A stretch of DNA of 64,000 bases from Peribacillus simplex NBRC 15720 = DSM 1321. Its GTDB lineage: Bacteria; Bacillota; Bacilli; Bacillales; DSM-1321. Shown here one piece after another: positions 45,973 through 55,045 of this stretch. Below the pieces are notes generated by a model, which was not told where the DNA came from, did not search any database, and saw only the letters and a program-made list of their open reading frames with translations. Each line of letters starts with the position of its first letter. Positions within the stretch are counted from its first letter, which is position 1. The stretch is taken from assembly GCF_002243645.1 (NCBI RefSeq), contig NZ_CP017704.1, positions 1,713,501 through 1,777,500 on the forward strand, read 5' to 3'. The translations under genes were made by a program, and so were the position numbers.

Positions 45973-46668
45973 CTAAACTTCCTTACTTCCTACAATCTTC
46001 AAAAGATCAGTCAGCGTCCGGATTTCATAGGTGGGCTTGATTCCCAGATTATTATCCTTTTGATGGGGATTGTACCAGCATGTATCCATTCCATAATTCA
46101 AGCCGCCCTGTATATCTGATGTCAAGGAGTCACCCACTATCAACGCTTTCGATTTATCTGTAATCTTTAACTTGGAAAATGCATAATCAAAAATCCCTCT
46201 ATCAGGCTTCTGAAACCCAGCCTCTTGGGAAACTATCAAAGTTTCAAAGGTATTGCAAAGGGGTGACCCACCGATTCTTGCTGTCTGCACTGTCGTGAAG
46301 CCATTTGTTATAATGGCCAGTCGGCATCCTCCAAGCTTCTCGCAAACCTCTAAAGCCCCGGGCACAAGATGTATTTCCTTTCCCAAATGTTCTAGGTACG
46401 CACGGCTGAATGAATCCGCATCAATATCAAGCCCATGCTTCTGGAACAACCGCTTGAACCTTTCCACTCCCAGATTTGTTAAATCAATAAGCCCCTGTTC
46501 CAATTCTCTCCATAATACCTCACTGATTTCTTGATAGCATCCCGTATAATCCACTGCCCCTCTGGGCAAACCGAACTCTAAGAAAGCTTCATGCAGTGCC
46601 TTTTTTTCCGATATTCCAAAGTCTAGCAATGTATCATCAACATCAAATAAGATAATCTCGTATTTCAT
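45973..46668 (-). CDS. HAD-family nucleotidase, YjjG/YfnB-like
   Basis: 231 residues from ATG 46668, with GGAGG 5 bases upstream; longer starts lack ribosome sites. HAD motif I is LFDVDDTLLDFG, motif II AIITNGFTT, motif III QKPDRGIFDYAF, motif IV IVGDSLTSDIQGG. The sequence fits the YjjG group, which dephosphorylates non-canonical pyrimidine nucleotides. It is monocistronic and convergent with the MHS transporter gene. Natural substrate uncertain. Confidence 0.82.
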   Translation of the reverse strand: MKYEIILFDVDDTLLDFGISEKKALHEAFLEFGLPRGAVDYTGCYQEISEVLWRELEQGLIDLTNLGVERFKRLFQKHGLDIDADSFSRAYLEHLGKEIHLVPGALEVCEKLGGCRLAIITNGFTTVQTARIGGSPLCNTFETLIVSQEAGFQKPDRGIFDYAFSKLKITDKSKALIVGDSLTSDIQGGLNYGMDTCWYNPHQKDNNLGIKPTYEIRTLTDLLKIVGSKEV

Positions 46669-46774
46669 CGCTGCCTCCATAATCATTTTAGTCCAACTTA
46701 ACATATCTCCTTTCATTACGTATTACTTAAAGTAGATTTCATGGTAAAGATATACTGCAAACTTGGAGAACTAC

Positions 46775-46806
46775 AAAAAGGATAGCTTCAAAGGCTATCC
46801 TTTTTT
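46775..46806 (-). terminator. Terminator of the symporter gene at 46880
   Basis: Perfect 12-bp stem AAAAAGGATAGC/GCTATCCTTTTT, loop TTCAAAG; T-run on both strands. Confidence 0.8.
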
Positions 46807-46879
46807 GCATGGTTCTTTATCGATAGTCATAGAAGGAAAAGACTAATAGGACGGTTTCTAACATCCCCCCTTCCTTTAA

Positions 46880-48364
46880 TCAAGAAGTGATTATTCGTTT
46901 AACCGGTTCTTCTTCCAGTATCGTTTGTTGGTTCTTTCTTGTAAAAGCACTGACAGCCAGCATGACGATAAGGTTAAAGGTAATAGCGACGATTCCTATA
47001 TCAAGATCCTGTATGAAATGTGGTGCATTTGGGAATAAAGTGGCCATTGTTGCCTCGGCCAGCGTAAAGTAAGCGACCAACACCACCCCTAAGATCATCC
47101 CTGCAGAGGCCCCCGCTTTACTTACCGGATTTCTCTGTAGCAAGCTGAATACTAAAGGAGGGAAAAGTTGCAGGACAAAACTGTAAGCCATGGTCAGTAA
47201 CGCAATCATCGTATTACCTCCATAGAATGTAAAGATTAAGGAGACTAATGATACGATTGGAACAAATATACGGGTTAGTTTGGCAAGCTGTTCATTCGAT
47301 GTGTCAGGCTTAACAGCTTTGTAAATATTCTTTGATAAAATCGTGGCTGCTGTCAAGATTAACATCGAACATGGTACAAGGGCTGCAAGCATGCCTGCTG
47401 CTCCGACAACGCCAACAATCCAGGGCGGGAAAGCATCTTTCGCGATTTTAAATAAGGCAAGGTCCGTATCTCCGCCTTGTAAATTCGGTATCTGCAAAAC
47501 CGCCGTAAAACCGATAAAAAGAATGAAAACCAGAATGATTTGATACAGAGGTAAAATGGCAGAGTTTTTCCTGAGAGCTGATTCGTTTTGGGAAGATAAA
47601 CTCGCTCCAAAGCAATGCGGCCACATATATTGGCCCAATGCGATGGTCAGGCAAAGGGAAACATACCAAGAGATGCTCAACCCTTCATCCGGAAGCAATA
47701 AGAATCCCGGTTTTGTTGCTTCTAGAGTTTCGAACATTGGTTGTATTCCACCGAAGTAATGTATTGGCAAATAAATGCCCAAAAACACAATTACGATAAG
47801 AATGAGGATATCTTTCAATACTGCCGTCCACGCAGAACCGTGAATACCTGACACATATACAAAAACAGTTACGCAGAGCATTCCAATCCAAACGGCAACC
47901 GTTGGGGGAATCAATCCATATGATGCTTCGGAAACAATGATCTGAAAGCCTTTTAATTGTAATACGATATAGGGAATCATTGATAGGACTCCAATAACAG
48001 CAACCAGAAGTCCCAATGACTTACTATTATACTTTTTTGTGAAAAAGTCAGATTGCGTCAGCACATTATGTTTTTTCGCATAGCGCCAAATTGGAGGTAA
48101 AATCCAGAAAGGAACGATGTAAGTAAGAGCGCAAAATATATAGATAGTGGGACCACCCATACGGTATGCCGCTCCGCTGGCTCCAAGAAACACAAAAGTC
48201 GAAAACATCTCTCCTGCCATCAGAACGAACATGATTAAAGAACCGAAGTTCCTCCCCCCGACTGCCCACTGGTCAAGCTTCATTTCGCGCCCCTTTTTTG
48301 CGCGGATACCTAAGTAAAAAGCCAAAGCAAGAGTTATGGTGATGATTAATATGGAACTGTTCAT
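46880..48364 (-). CDS. Sodium:solute symporter paired with DUF3311 protein
   Basis: 494 residues with about thirteen hydrophobic segments; SSS family. The N-terminus has LGIRAKKGREMKLDQWAVGGRNFG and FSTFVFLGASGAAYRMGGP; MWPHCFGASLSSQNESALRKN is the conserved loop of the monocarboxylate-like symporters that occur with DUF3311 subunits (as with YhjB). It overlaps the DUF3311 stop by 4 bases, so the two are translationally coupled. A -24/-12 promoter lies at 48875. Substrate unknown; an organic acid or betaine used by the adjacent catabolic operon is plausible. Confidence 0.85.
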   Translation of the reverse strand: MNSSILIITITLALAFYLGIRAKKGREMKLDQWAVGGRNFGSLIMFVLMAGEMFSTFVFLGASGAAYRMGGPTIYIFCALTYIVPFWILPPIWRYAKKHNVLTQSDFFTKKYNSKSLGLLVAVIGVLSMIPYIVLQLKGFQIIVSEASYGLIPPTVAVWIGMLCVTVFVYVSGIHGSAWTAVLKDILILIVIVFLGIYLPIHYFGGIQPMFETLEATKPGFLLLPDEGLSISWYVSLCLTIALGQYMWPHCFGASLSSQNESALRKNSAILPLYQIILVFILFIGFTAVLQIPNLQGGDTDLALFKIAKDAFPPWIVGVVGAAGMLAALVPCSMLILTAATILSKNIYKAVKPDTSNEQLAKLTRIFVPIVSLVSLIFTFYGGNTMIALLTMAYSFVLQLFPPLVFSLLQRNPVSKAGASAGMILGVVLVAYFTLAEATMATLFPNAPHFIQDLDIGIVAITFNLIVMLAVSAFTRKNQQTILEEEPVKRIITS

Positions 48365-48549
48365 TTATTCTCCTCCTTTCTATCACAGATCACACTGCTA
48401 ATATAAAGGCAGATGGATGTCAAAATAAGCCAGGCTGTGGACCAAAAGATAATGAATGGCAAACCGAATATATATGGCTCCACACGGTTAACCACAGATA
48501 ATGAGCCAATTGCGGGTATGACGCTGAGCAGCACAATGATTTTCTTCAA
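48361..48549 (-). CDS. DUF3311 small membrane protein
   Basis: 62 residues with two membrane helices (IIVLLSVIPAIGSL and FGLPFIIFWSTAWLILTSICLYI), the DUF3311 pattern P-x-x-x-x-x...G-L-P-F-x-x-x-W. Starts with TTG at 48549, with AGGGGGA 7 bases upstream. Such proteins accompany particular sodium symporters and may be accessory subunits. The stop overlaps the symporter start. Confidence 0.78.
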   Translation of the reverse strand: MKKIIVLLSVIPAIGSLSVVNRVEPYIFGLPFIIFWSTAWLILTSICLYISSVICDRKEENK

Positions 48550-48874
48550 ATTGAAGTCCCCCTCTTAATAAATCTGTTAATGAAACGGCCTGTGAAGGCG
48601 CTTAAAAATGGGTTATGCAAATCTTGTTCCTTAACCACCTTCACACTGGCAGTAGCTTCACTACTAACCTCAAAAAGAAAAAATATTACAAATTTTCAAA
48701 CTACTATTATCAATTTCTCTCTAATTAAGGTTGCAGATAAGATTCCAGTGTAATCACCTTTTCCTGGTCTTACATATAACATAAGGACAAAATTATGCCT
48801 CATCTGTTCGGTCATTTCCTTATGCCTGGAATCTATAATAATGGATGAACTTATCCCCCCTTCATTTTATTATT
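48550..48874. other. Long leader before the DUF3311/symporter genes
   Basis: No gene or clear hairpin recognised. If the sigma-54 promoter at 48875 is used, this is a leader of about 310 bases. Confidence 0.4.
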
Positions 48875-48891
48875 TGCAAGAGTTATGCCAA
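48875..48891 (-). promoter_or_regulatory. Sigma-54 (-24/-12) promoter of the DUF3311/symporter genes
   Basis: Minus-strand TTGGCATAACTCTTGCA: TTGGCA and TTGCA with ten bases between GG and GC, a very good match. No inverted repeat like that at 56264 was found close by, so the responsible activator is not identified. Confidence 0.65.
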
Positions 48892-49021
48892 TGTCTTTTA
48901 GTCATAACCATTCACCCTTTAACCCTATTAATACTAGTGATTTAAATCTCCCAAGGCTTTTATTAACCTTACAATTTTGTTTTTTTATTATTGAGCATCT
49001 GTTTCTTGAGTTTTAATCACC

Positions 49022-49056
49022 TCACCTGAACTGTTTTTAACTCATAAAACAGGTGA
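49022..49056 (-). terminator. Hairpin after the hydrolase gene
   Basis: TCACCTG/CAGGTGA with inner TGTTTT/AAAACA pairing, 37 bases past the stop at 49093; no clear U-run, so termination is uncertain. Confidence 0.35.
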
Positions 49057-49092
49057 CAATGCTAAAAACCAAACATAAGGTAGTCTCCTCAA

Positions 49093-50853
49093 TCATTTTT
49101 CACTTGTAGGAATGATTGGCAATAGAATGTGAGAAGGAAATTCCCTGCTATGATAAATCGTTTGTCTGGCCGTTTTTGTTTCACTGCTTTCAATCATTGA
49201 TTTCCCTGTATTCGGATTGGGGGCATATTGCGGAAAACTACTTGATGAAATTTCAAGCAAGATTCGATGCCCCGGAAGAAAGACATTGCTTGTAGCCCAC
49301 AAGTTAATTTCGTATTCAACGATTTCCCCATTCAGTTCTTTTTCAGCTCGATGGCCGTTCCGGTATTTTGCGTTGACGATTCCCTCGGTTAAAATAATCG
49401 CTGTGCCATCCGGTGATTTATTCACAAGCTTTGCAGTAAAATCAGTGTCCGCTGCGTCAGTTGATGCAAACAACTTCACTTTAACCGGACCTGTTACTTC
49501 AAGTGCTTCTTTCAATGGATCTGAAGTATAAACGAGCACGTCGTTCCGCTTTTCGATTTCGCTCTGATCATATGGCCCCATTGTAAGTGGGCCGGAAAAA
49601 AGTGTAGCTCCACCCTTTGTCGGTACAGGGTTTTGGGGATCATATATATATGAATCCGTCTTTTCACCCTCCTGCTCCTCCCTGCTTAAGCGCCCATCAC
49701 CTGTTTTCGTATTCGCTTTTCCCTTACTGTGCAAATAATAACTCGTATATTCAGTCCGTTCAAGCGGCCATTCCATTTCATCACGCCATACATTAGTCCC
49801 CATTACAAATATTTTCACGGGCGGTTCCTTCACAATCCCATTATCGATGCCTTTCAGCCAGTGATTAAACCAGCGAATATGAAGGGTGGTAATATCTTCT
49901 TCAAGGTTAATCCAATCCCCAGACGCGTGCACTCCAAAAGAGCGTTCACCCTGGACCGAGGAAAAAAGGCCATGGCTCCATGGTCCAACAATTAGTTTTT
50001 GAGTTTTGCTTAATTGGCCATTCACTTTGTTCATTTCCACGTAATTTTCGAGAGTAGGGCCGATAAAACAATCATACCAACCGCCCAAATGAAAAGCAGG
50101 CAGCTGTATCCTATCAAATTTCTCAGTAATACTTGAATTCTGCCAATAAGTTTCGTCTTCGATTGGGTGATTCAAATGTTCAAAGAAAAAGTTATCTTCG
50201 TCCAGAACCTTTAATGGCGGCCAATCATTAATAGGTGCATATGCATACGATTCCTCAATATTGTTGAGGGAGTCAGCAAGCTTTCGAAATGCTGAAGTCA
50301 TTTCCTTATTTTTTTCATACTTCCGCTTCAGCAAATCAGGTACAATCGATTCCAATGTCCACGTTTCAAAAAGGCCGAGAGCAAAAGCCCCATTACGATA
50401 AACCGTTCCATTTCTTTGGTCATTCAGCGTCATTGCTGGAAAAATGGCGATTAAGTGTGGAGGTTTTTTTTCTGCTGCAAGCAGTTGCGTGTATCCATAA
50501 TAGGATAGGCCAAACATGCCCACTTTCCCCGTGGAATACGAGAGTGAAGCCGCCCATTCCACTGTGTCGTATCCATCATCTGCTTCCTGGCTGAATGGCT
50601 GGAATTCTCCTTCTGACTGAAAGCGTCCTCTCACATCCTGAATGATGACAACGAATCCATTTTCAACAAGACGATTTGTGTCCAAATAACGATGGGAGTA
50701 AAGCGGTAAGTCCTTACTGTACGGAAGCCTGGTCAATAACACCGGAAAATGCCCAGTCAAATTAGGTCTGTATACATCCGCATAAAGTACGGTGCCGTCC
50801 CTCATAGTGCATGGCACATTTTTTTCGACAACTATTTCAACTTTTTTCATCAT
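49093..50853 (-). CDS. CocE/NonD-family (X-Pro dipeptidyl-peptidase-like) hydrolase
   Basis: 586 residues. The N-terminal alpha/beta-hydrolase domain has RDGTVLYADVYRPN, VVIIQDVRGRFQSEGEF and the nucleophile elbow GMFGLSYYGYTQLLAA (Ser); GPWSHG carries the likely catalytic His; the C-terminal beta domain includes YAPNPNTGKS. Members are serine esterases or acylases such as cocaine esterase and glutaryl-7-ACA acylase. No signal peptide, so cytoplasmic. It lies downstream of the Rieske operon but a terminator at 50949-50987 separates them. Hydrolysis of an ester, for instance an acylcarnitine, is only a contextual guess. Confidence 0.85.
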   Translation of the reverse strand: MMKKVEIVVEKNVPCTMRDGTVLYADVYRPNLTGHFPVLLTRLPYSKDLPLYSHRYLDTNRLVENGFVVIIQDVRGRFQSEGEFQPFSQEADDGYDTVEWAASLSYSTGKVGMFGLSYYGYTQLLAAEKKPPHLIAIFPAMTLNDQRNGTVYRNGAFALGLFETWTLESIVPDLLKRKYEKNKEMTSAFRKLADSLNNIEESYAYAPINDWPPLKVLDEDNFFFEHLNHPIEDETYWQNSSITEKFDRIQLPAFHLGGWYDCFIGPTLENYVEMNKVNGQLSKTQKLIVGPWSHGLFSSVQGERSFGVHASGDWINLEEDITTLHIRWFNHWLKGIDNGIVKEPPVKIFVMGTNVWRDEMEWPLERTEYTSYYLHSKGKANTKTGDGRLSREEQEGEKTDSYIYDPQNPVPTKGGATLFSGPLTMGPYDQSEIEKRNDVLVYTSDPLKEALEVTGPVKVKLFASTDAADTDFTAKLVNKSPDGTAIILTEGIVNAKYRNGHRAEKELNGEIVEYEINLWATSNVFLPGHRILLEISSSSFPQYAPNPNTGKSMIESSETKTARQTIYHSREFPSHILLPIIPTSEK

Positions 50854-50948
50854 GACCGCTCCTCTTCGCTATACCATTGATTAGAGTTACTATTGACTGT
50901 TTATTAATGATCCCCTTCCCCATTCCGTGTTCCTTGCTCGTAAAAACA

Positions 50949-50987
50949 AAGAGACCAAGTGCTTTTCTTTCCAAGCCTTGGCCTCTT
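50949..50987 (-). terminator. Terminator of the Rieske operon
   Basis: On the minus strand AAGAGGCCAAG pairs with CTTGGTCTCTT (11 bp with one G-U), followed by TGTTTTT. The U-G pair makes the hairpin stronger on this strand, as expected for the upstream gene at 51072. Confidence 0.7.
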
Positions 50988-51071
50988 CTTTTTGTATAAA
51001 CGATTGGCTTAATACTTGGATGCATTCAGATGACCATTCAATCATAATGAACGATCCTTTATCAATTCACG

Positions 51072-52154
51072 TCAGACCTTGGATAAAATGATTGACTCGA
51101 TGATATCCGTTACCCGGTCCCCCACTTCGGAAGTGGATGCCGTGCCATTCATATCGGGCGTGAGCACCCGGGCTTCCAGCAACAGTTGCTCCATCGCATC
51201 AAGAACAATCTTACCATGTGATTCATAGCCAAAAAAGTCGAGCATTTGGCTTGCTGACCAAATGGAAGCAAGCGGATTTCCGATACCTTTGCCGGCAATG
51301 TCAGGAGCTGAGCCATGAATTGGTTCGAACATCGATGGAAATTCCCTTTCAGGATTAATATTGGCACCGGCAGCAAGGCCGATTCCTCCAGCAAGCGCAG
51401 CCCCTAAGTCTGTTAAAATATCACCGAACAGGTTCGAAGTGACAACGACTTCAAAGCGCTTCGGGTCTTTGATCATCAGCATTGCCGCTGCGTCGACAAG
51501 ATATGAAGCCGTTTCGACTTCAGGATATTCCCTGCTGACCTCTTCGAATACCTGATCCCAGAAAACCATCGAATAATTCAGGGCGTTGGCTTTAGAAATG
51601 CTCGTGAGCGATCTGCCTTCTTTTTTCGCGGTTTCAAAAGCATAACGGATGATCCTTTCCGTCCCTTTACGGGAAAACACACCGTTTTGCAGAACAACTT
51701 CATGTTCCTGCCCTTTAAACAGCCAATCTCCTGCGCCTGAATATTCACCTTCACTGTTTTCGCGGATGAACAGCATATCAATATCTTCACGTTTCACATC
51801 AACGAGAGGCAAGTGAGCCCCTTTTAATAATGTCACGGGCCGGATATTGACATACTGATCAAAACTTTTACGGATTTTCAATAATAGCTCCCATAGTGAA
51901 ATATGGTCTGGAACGCCCGGAAATCCGACAGCTCCCAAATAAATCGCGTCAAACGCTTTCAGCTTATCGATCCCATCATCATCCATCATTCTACCATTTT
52001 CGGCATAAAATTCGCAGCCCCATGGGAAGTATGTGAAATCCAATTGAAAACCTGAATCCAGTTCAGCCACTTTTTTTAATACTTTTATGCCTTCATTAAT
52101 CACTTCAGGGCCAATGCCATCTCCTGCGATGACGGCAATTTTGAATTGTTTCAT
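51072..52154 (-). CDS. D-malate/tartrate-type decarboxylating dehydrogenase
   Basis: 360 residues in the isocitrate/isopropylmalate dehydrogenase superfamily. IAVIAGDGIGPEV opens the protein; IRENSEGEYSG is the substrate loop of the D-malate/tartrate group (isopropylmalate enzymes have RELTGG instead); SKANALNYS and SNLFGDILTDLGAALAGG complete the site. Such enzymes oxidise D-malate to pyruvate, or tartrate, with NAD and metal. It ends the sigma-54 operon, 16 bases after the aldehyde dehydrogenase. If that enzyme makes D-malate from malic semialdehyde, this step yields pyruvate, as in carnitine degradation of Acinetobacter. Also similar to B. subtilis YcsA. Confidence 0.87.
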   Translation of the reverse strand: MKQFKIAVIAGDGIGPEVINEGIKVLKKVAELDSGFQLDFTYFPWGCEFYAENGRMMDDDGIDKLKAFDAIYLGAVGFPGVPDHISLWELLLKIRKSFDQYVNIRPVTLLKGAHLPLVDVKREDIDMLFIRENSEGEYSGAGDWLFKGQEHEVVLQNGVFSRKGTERIIRYAFETAKKEGRSLTSISKANALNYSMVFWDQVFEEVSREYPEVETASYLVDAAAMLMIKDPKRFEVVVTSNLFGDILTDLGAALAGGIGLAAGANINPEREFPSMFEPIHGSAPDIAGKGIGNPLASIWSASQMLDFFGYESHGKIVLDAMEQLLLEARVLTPDMNGTASTSEVGDRVTDIIESIILSKV

Positions 52155-52170
52155 AATTATCTCCTCGATT

Positions 52171-53622
52171 TCAGTCTTGGTTCCAAACGACCAATTTCAT
52201 TTCGGTCATTTCTTCCACAGCGTATTTAATGCCTTCACGACCAGTGCCGCTTTCTTTTACTCCGCCGTATGGCATTTGGTCGACACGATAGGTCGGCACA
52301 TCATTTATGATCACACCGCCTACATGCAATTCCCGTGAAGCGTACAATGCGTTTTTCACATTGTTTGTGTATATCCCGGCCTGCAAGCCAAAGCGGGAAT
52401 CATTCACTTGATCAATCGCTTCGTTCACTGAACCCACTTTATTTACAATGACAACCGGAGCAAATGCTTCCTGACATGAAACTTTTAGCGTATGATCCGC
52501 ATCTGTAATGATTGTCGGTTCAAGAATGTCACCTTGCAATTTCCCCCCTGCAGCGATCGTTGCCTTACTCCCTTTAGTTTCCTCAATCCAGCCCAATACA
52601 CGGGCCGCTTCCCCTTTGGAGATTAGGGAGGAAATATACGTATCCGGATCCAATGGATCGCCAATTCTAAGTTTTTTGGCCGCTGCAGTGAATTTTTCGA
52701 CAAACTCTTCATACACTTCTTCATGTGCATATACACGTTGCAATGAAATACAGACTTGCCCCTGATTGGAGAAGGCACCCATGATGCAACGATCGATAAT
52801 TTGATCGATATCTATATCTTTATCAATGATTAAAGCCGAGTTCGAGCCAAGTTCAAGGGTGGTCTTTTTCAGACCCGCTTTGTTGCGGATGCCGATTCCT
52901 ACGCTTGGGCTGCCTGTGAATGTGATCATGCTTACCCGATCGTTTTCTACAATCGCTTCTCCAACCGTGCTGCCCGGACCCGTCACTACATTAAGTACGC
53001 CAGCCGGCAAACCCGCTTTTTCAAAGATTTCTGCTATGAAAAGTGCGGAAAGCGGAGTTTGCGAAGCTGGCTTCAACACAATGGTGTTCCCTGCAGCTAT
53101 TGCCGGTCCGACTTTATGCGCCACTAAGTTCATTGGGAAGTTAAACGGGGTGATGGCACCAATTACCCCGATCGGCTCTCTTAACGTGTAACCAATTCGG
53201 CCAACCCCGCCTATGGCTGCATCAAAAGGAATCGTTTCACCGTGAATCCTTTTAGCTTCTTCAGCCGAGAACTTATACGTTTCGATGGTCCTTCCAACTT
53301 CCGCTTTTGCGAACATGATCGGTTTGGCTGATTCACGGGATATGATTTCCGCCGCTTCTTCCGCATTCTCCATTAATAACGCGACAGCCCTCTCCAATAT
53401 ATCCGCCCTTTGATAAGCTGGCATTTTTGCCATGACTTCGCGTGCATTGTAGGCGGCTGCAATCGCCTTTTCGGTCAGCTCTTTATCCGCCATGGCAATT
53501 TGGGCGATTTCTTCCCCGGAATAAGGGGAATATAGCGGAGCATAGCTTACCGTTTTGACTTTTTCACCATTGATCATCAGATATTGTTTCATTGATTTCA
53601 ATTGATTCGCTAATTTACTCAT
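52171..53622 (-). CDS. Aldehyde dehydrogenase, proposed malic-semialdehyde dehydrogenase
   Basis: 483 residues. TPFNFPMNLVAHKVGPAIAAGN, LELGSNSALI (catalytic Glu) and FSNQGQVCISLQRVY (nucleophilic Cys) show an intact NAD(P)-dependent ALDH related to the succinate-semialdehyde/lactaldehyde/phosphonoacetaldehyde group. It overlaps the end of the Rieske gene by eight bases with GGAGG inside the Rieske gene, so expression is tightly coupled. This suits oxidation of the aldehyde released by the Rieske enzyme. Proposed substrate: malic semialdehyde; formally it could be another aldehyde. Confidence 0.88.
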   Translation of the reverse strand: MSKLANQLKSMKQYLMINGEKVKTVSYAPLYSPYSGEEIAQIAMADKELTEKAIAAAYNAREVMAKMPAYQRADILERAVALLMENAEEAAEIISRESAKPIMFAKAEVGRTIETYKFSAEEAKRIHGETIPFDAAIGGVGRIGYTLREPIGVIGAITPFNFPMNLVAHKVGPAIAAGNTIVLKPASQTPLSALFIAEIFEKAGLPAGVLNVVTGPGSTVGEAIVENDRVSMITFTGSPSVGIGIRNKAGLKKTTLELGSNSALIIDKDIDIDQIIDRCIMGAFSNQGQVCISLQRVYAHEEVYEEFVEKFTAAAKKLRIGDPLDPDTYISSLISKGEAARVLGWIEETKGSKATIAAGGKLQGDILEPTIITDADHTLKVSCQEAFAPVVIVNKVGSVNEAIDQVNDSRFGLQAGIYTNNVKNALYASRELHVGGVIINDVPTYRVDQMPYGGVKESGTGREGIKYAVEEMTEMKLVVWNQD

Positions 53623-54700
53623 TTAGGGCCTCCAATACCATTTCATGAAATTGAACAATTGCTTTTTCCGAAGAGGAATATCTACCTTTGTTAAAGGCAC
53701 GGGAGCGGAAACCTATTTGTTCCAGCTCTACAAGTTCCACATCTTCCTGTCGGACTTGTTCGGCAAACGTAACAAGATCTTTCTCTTCCTGAGTCAAATT
53801 CTCATCGCGGAAATAATATGTGTAAACAGCCAAAGTCGTTTCGTGATCAATCGGAACCATTTGAATGGTTGCCATATTTCCGGGACCTGGATAAATGGTC
53901 AACATCAAGTTAGGCCACAGCCAGAAAAAGGATCCACCCTGCATTTCCGCCTGATTTAAATCGACCGTTCCGTAATTTTTATCCGGTTTAACGATCGAAC
54001 CTTGCAGTGAATAGTTATCGCAAGTAATGATTTGGTAATCATCCATATCTAGTGCTGCAACAAAGCTTGGATGTGCTACATGACAATGGTCACATTCTAA
54101 ATAGTTATCTATGAACGCTTTCCAGTTTGCCTTAATCACCCTCGTTTTTTGGCTTGTTCTTTTTAACTCGCTTAAAAACGGGTATTTACTTAAACGGTCA
54201 AAGAAATCGCCGTAGGATTCGCTAAGAGGTTTCGCATTATCATCCAAGTTTACAAAAATTAAAGATTCCAAGATTTCCATGCGAACGGAACGTAAACAGG
54301 CATCTTGTACACAGGCTTCATCTTCTCCTTTAAAATTCGGCGCTTTGTTCAATTTCCCATCCAATTTGAACGTCCAACCATGATAACTGCATTGTAAAAT
54401 TTTCTTCTTGCCTGATTCACTTTTTTCAAGCTTAGTAGCACGATGCGGACAAACGTTATAAAAAGCGCGGATCACCTCATCCTGGCCGCGGTTCACTATG
54501 ATCGGCTCATTGGCTACTTCTGTCGTAAAGAATGATCCCACTTTTTCCAATTGGCTGACATGACCCACAAGCTGCCAAGATTTAGAGAATACTAGATCGA
54601 TTTCCTTTTCGAGAACTTTCGGATCCGTGTATTTGTCATATGTCAATGTTCTTTCAAATGTACGATTTGTAACATTTTCCACTTTGTTATAAGCCATCAT
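53615..54700 (-). CDS. Rieske non-heme iron oxygenase alpha subunit, CntA/GbcA-like
   Basis: 361 residues. The Rieske cluster ligands are in CPHRATK (Cys84, His86) and CSYHGW (Cys104, His107). The catalytic iron site is NYLECDHCHVAH: Glu202, His205, His210, spaced as Glu205/His208/His213 of carnitine oxygenase CntA. Most Rieske dioxygenases have Asp at the bridging position; Glu there is reported for CntA, which acts on a quaternary amine. QVRQEDVELVE probably supplies the third ligand. Electrons would come from the ferredoxin and reductase encoded just upstream. Proposed role: oxidative cleavage of carnitine or a similar betaine to an amine plus an aldehyde. GbcA-type glycine betaine or stachydrine demethylation is the main alternative. 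Confidence 0.9.
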   Translation of the reverse strand: MMAYNKVENVTNRTFERTLTYDKYTDPKVLEKEIDLVFSKSWQLVGHVSQLEKVGSFFTTEVANEPIIVNRGQDEVIRAFYNVCPHRATKLEKSESGKKKILQCSYHGWTFKLDGKLNKAPNFKGEDEACVQDACLRSVRMEILESLIFVNLDDNAKPLSESYGDFFDRLSKYPFLSELKRTSQKTRVIKANWKAFIDNYLECDHCHVAHPSFVAALDMDDYQIITCDNYSLQGSIVKPDKNYGTVDLNQAEMQGGSFFWLWPNLMLTIYPGPGNMATIQMVPIDHETTLAVYTYYFRDENLTQEEKDLVTFAEQVRQEDVELVELEQIGFRSRAFNKGRYSSSEKAIVQFHEMVLEALNE

Positions 54701-54773
54701 TATTTCCCCCTAAAAAATGATTACAAGCATTTCTGCCATACTAGATATAAAGAAATTGATCCGACCTTCCGCT

Positions 54774-55037
<264 letters not shown>

Positions 55038-55045
55038 TTACATTA

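Noticed and set aside
50837..51025. 62-codon minus-strand frame before the CocE-type gene
   Set aside because: It spans the terminator at 50949-50987, has no ribosome site, and its product has no recognisable features.
51021..51035. Weak -24/-12-like pattern before the CocE-type gene
   Set aside because: GG-N10-GC spacing is right but both boxes are degenerate, and it overlaps no other supporting signal.
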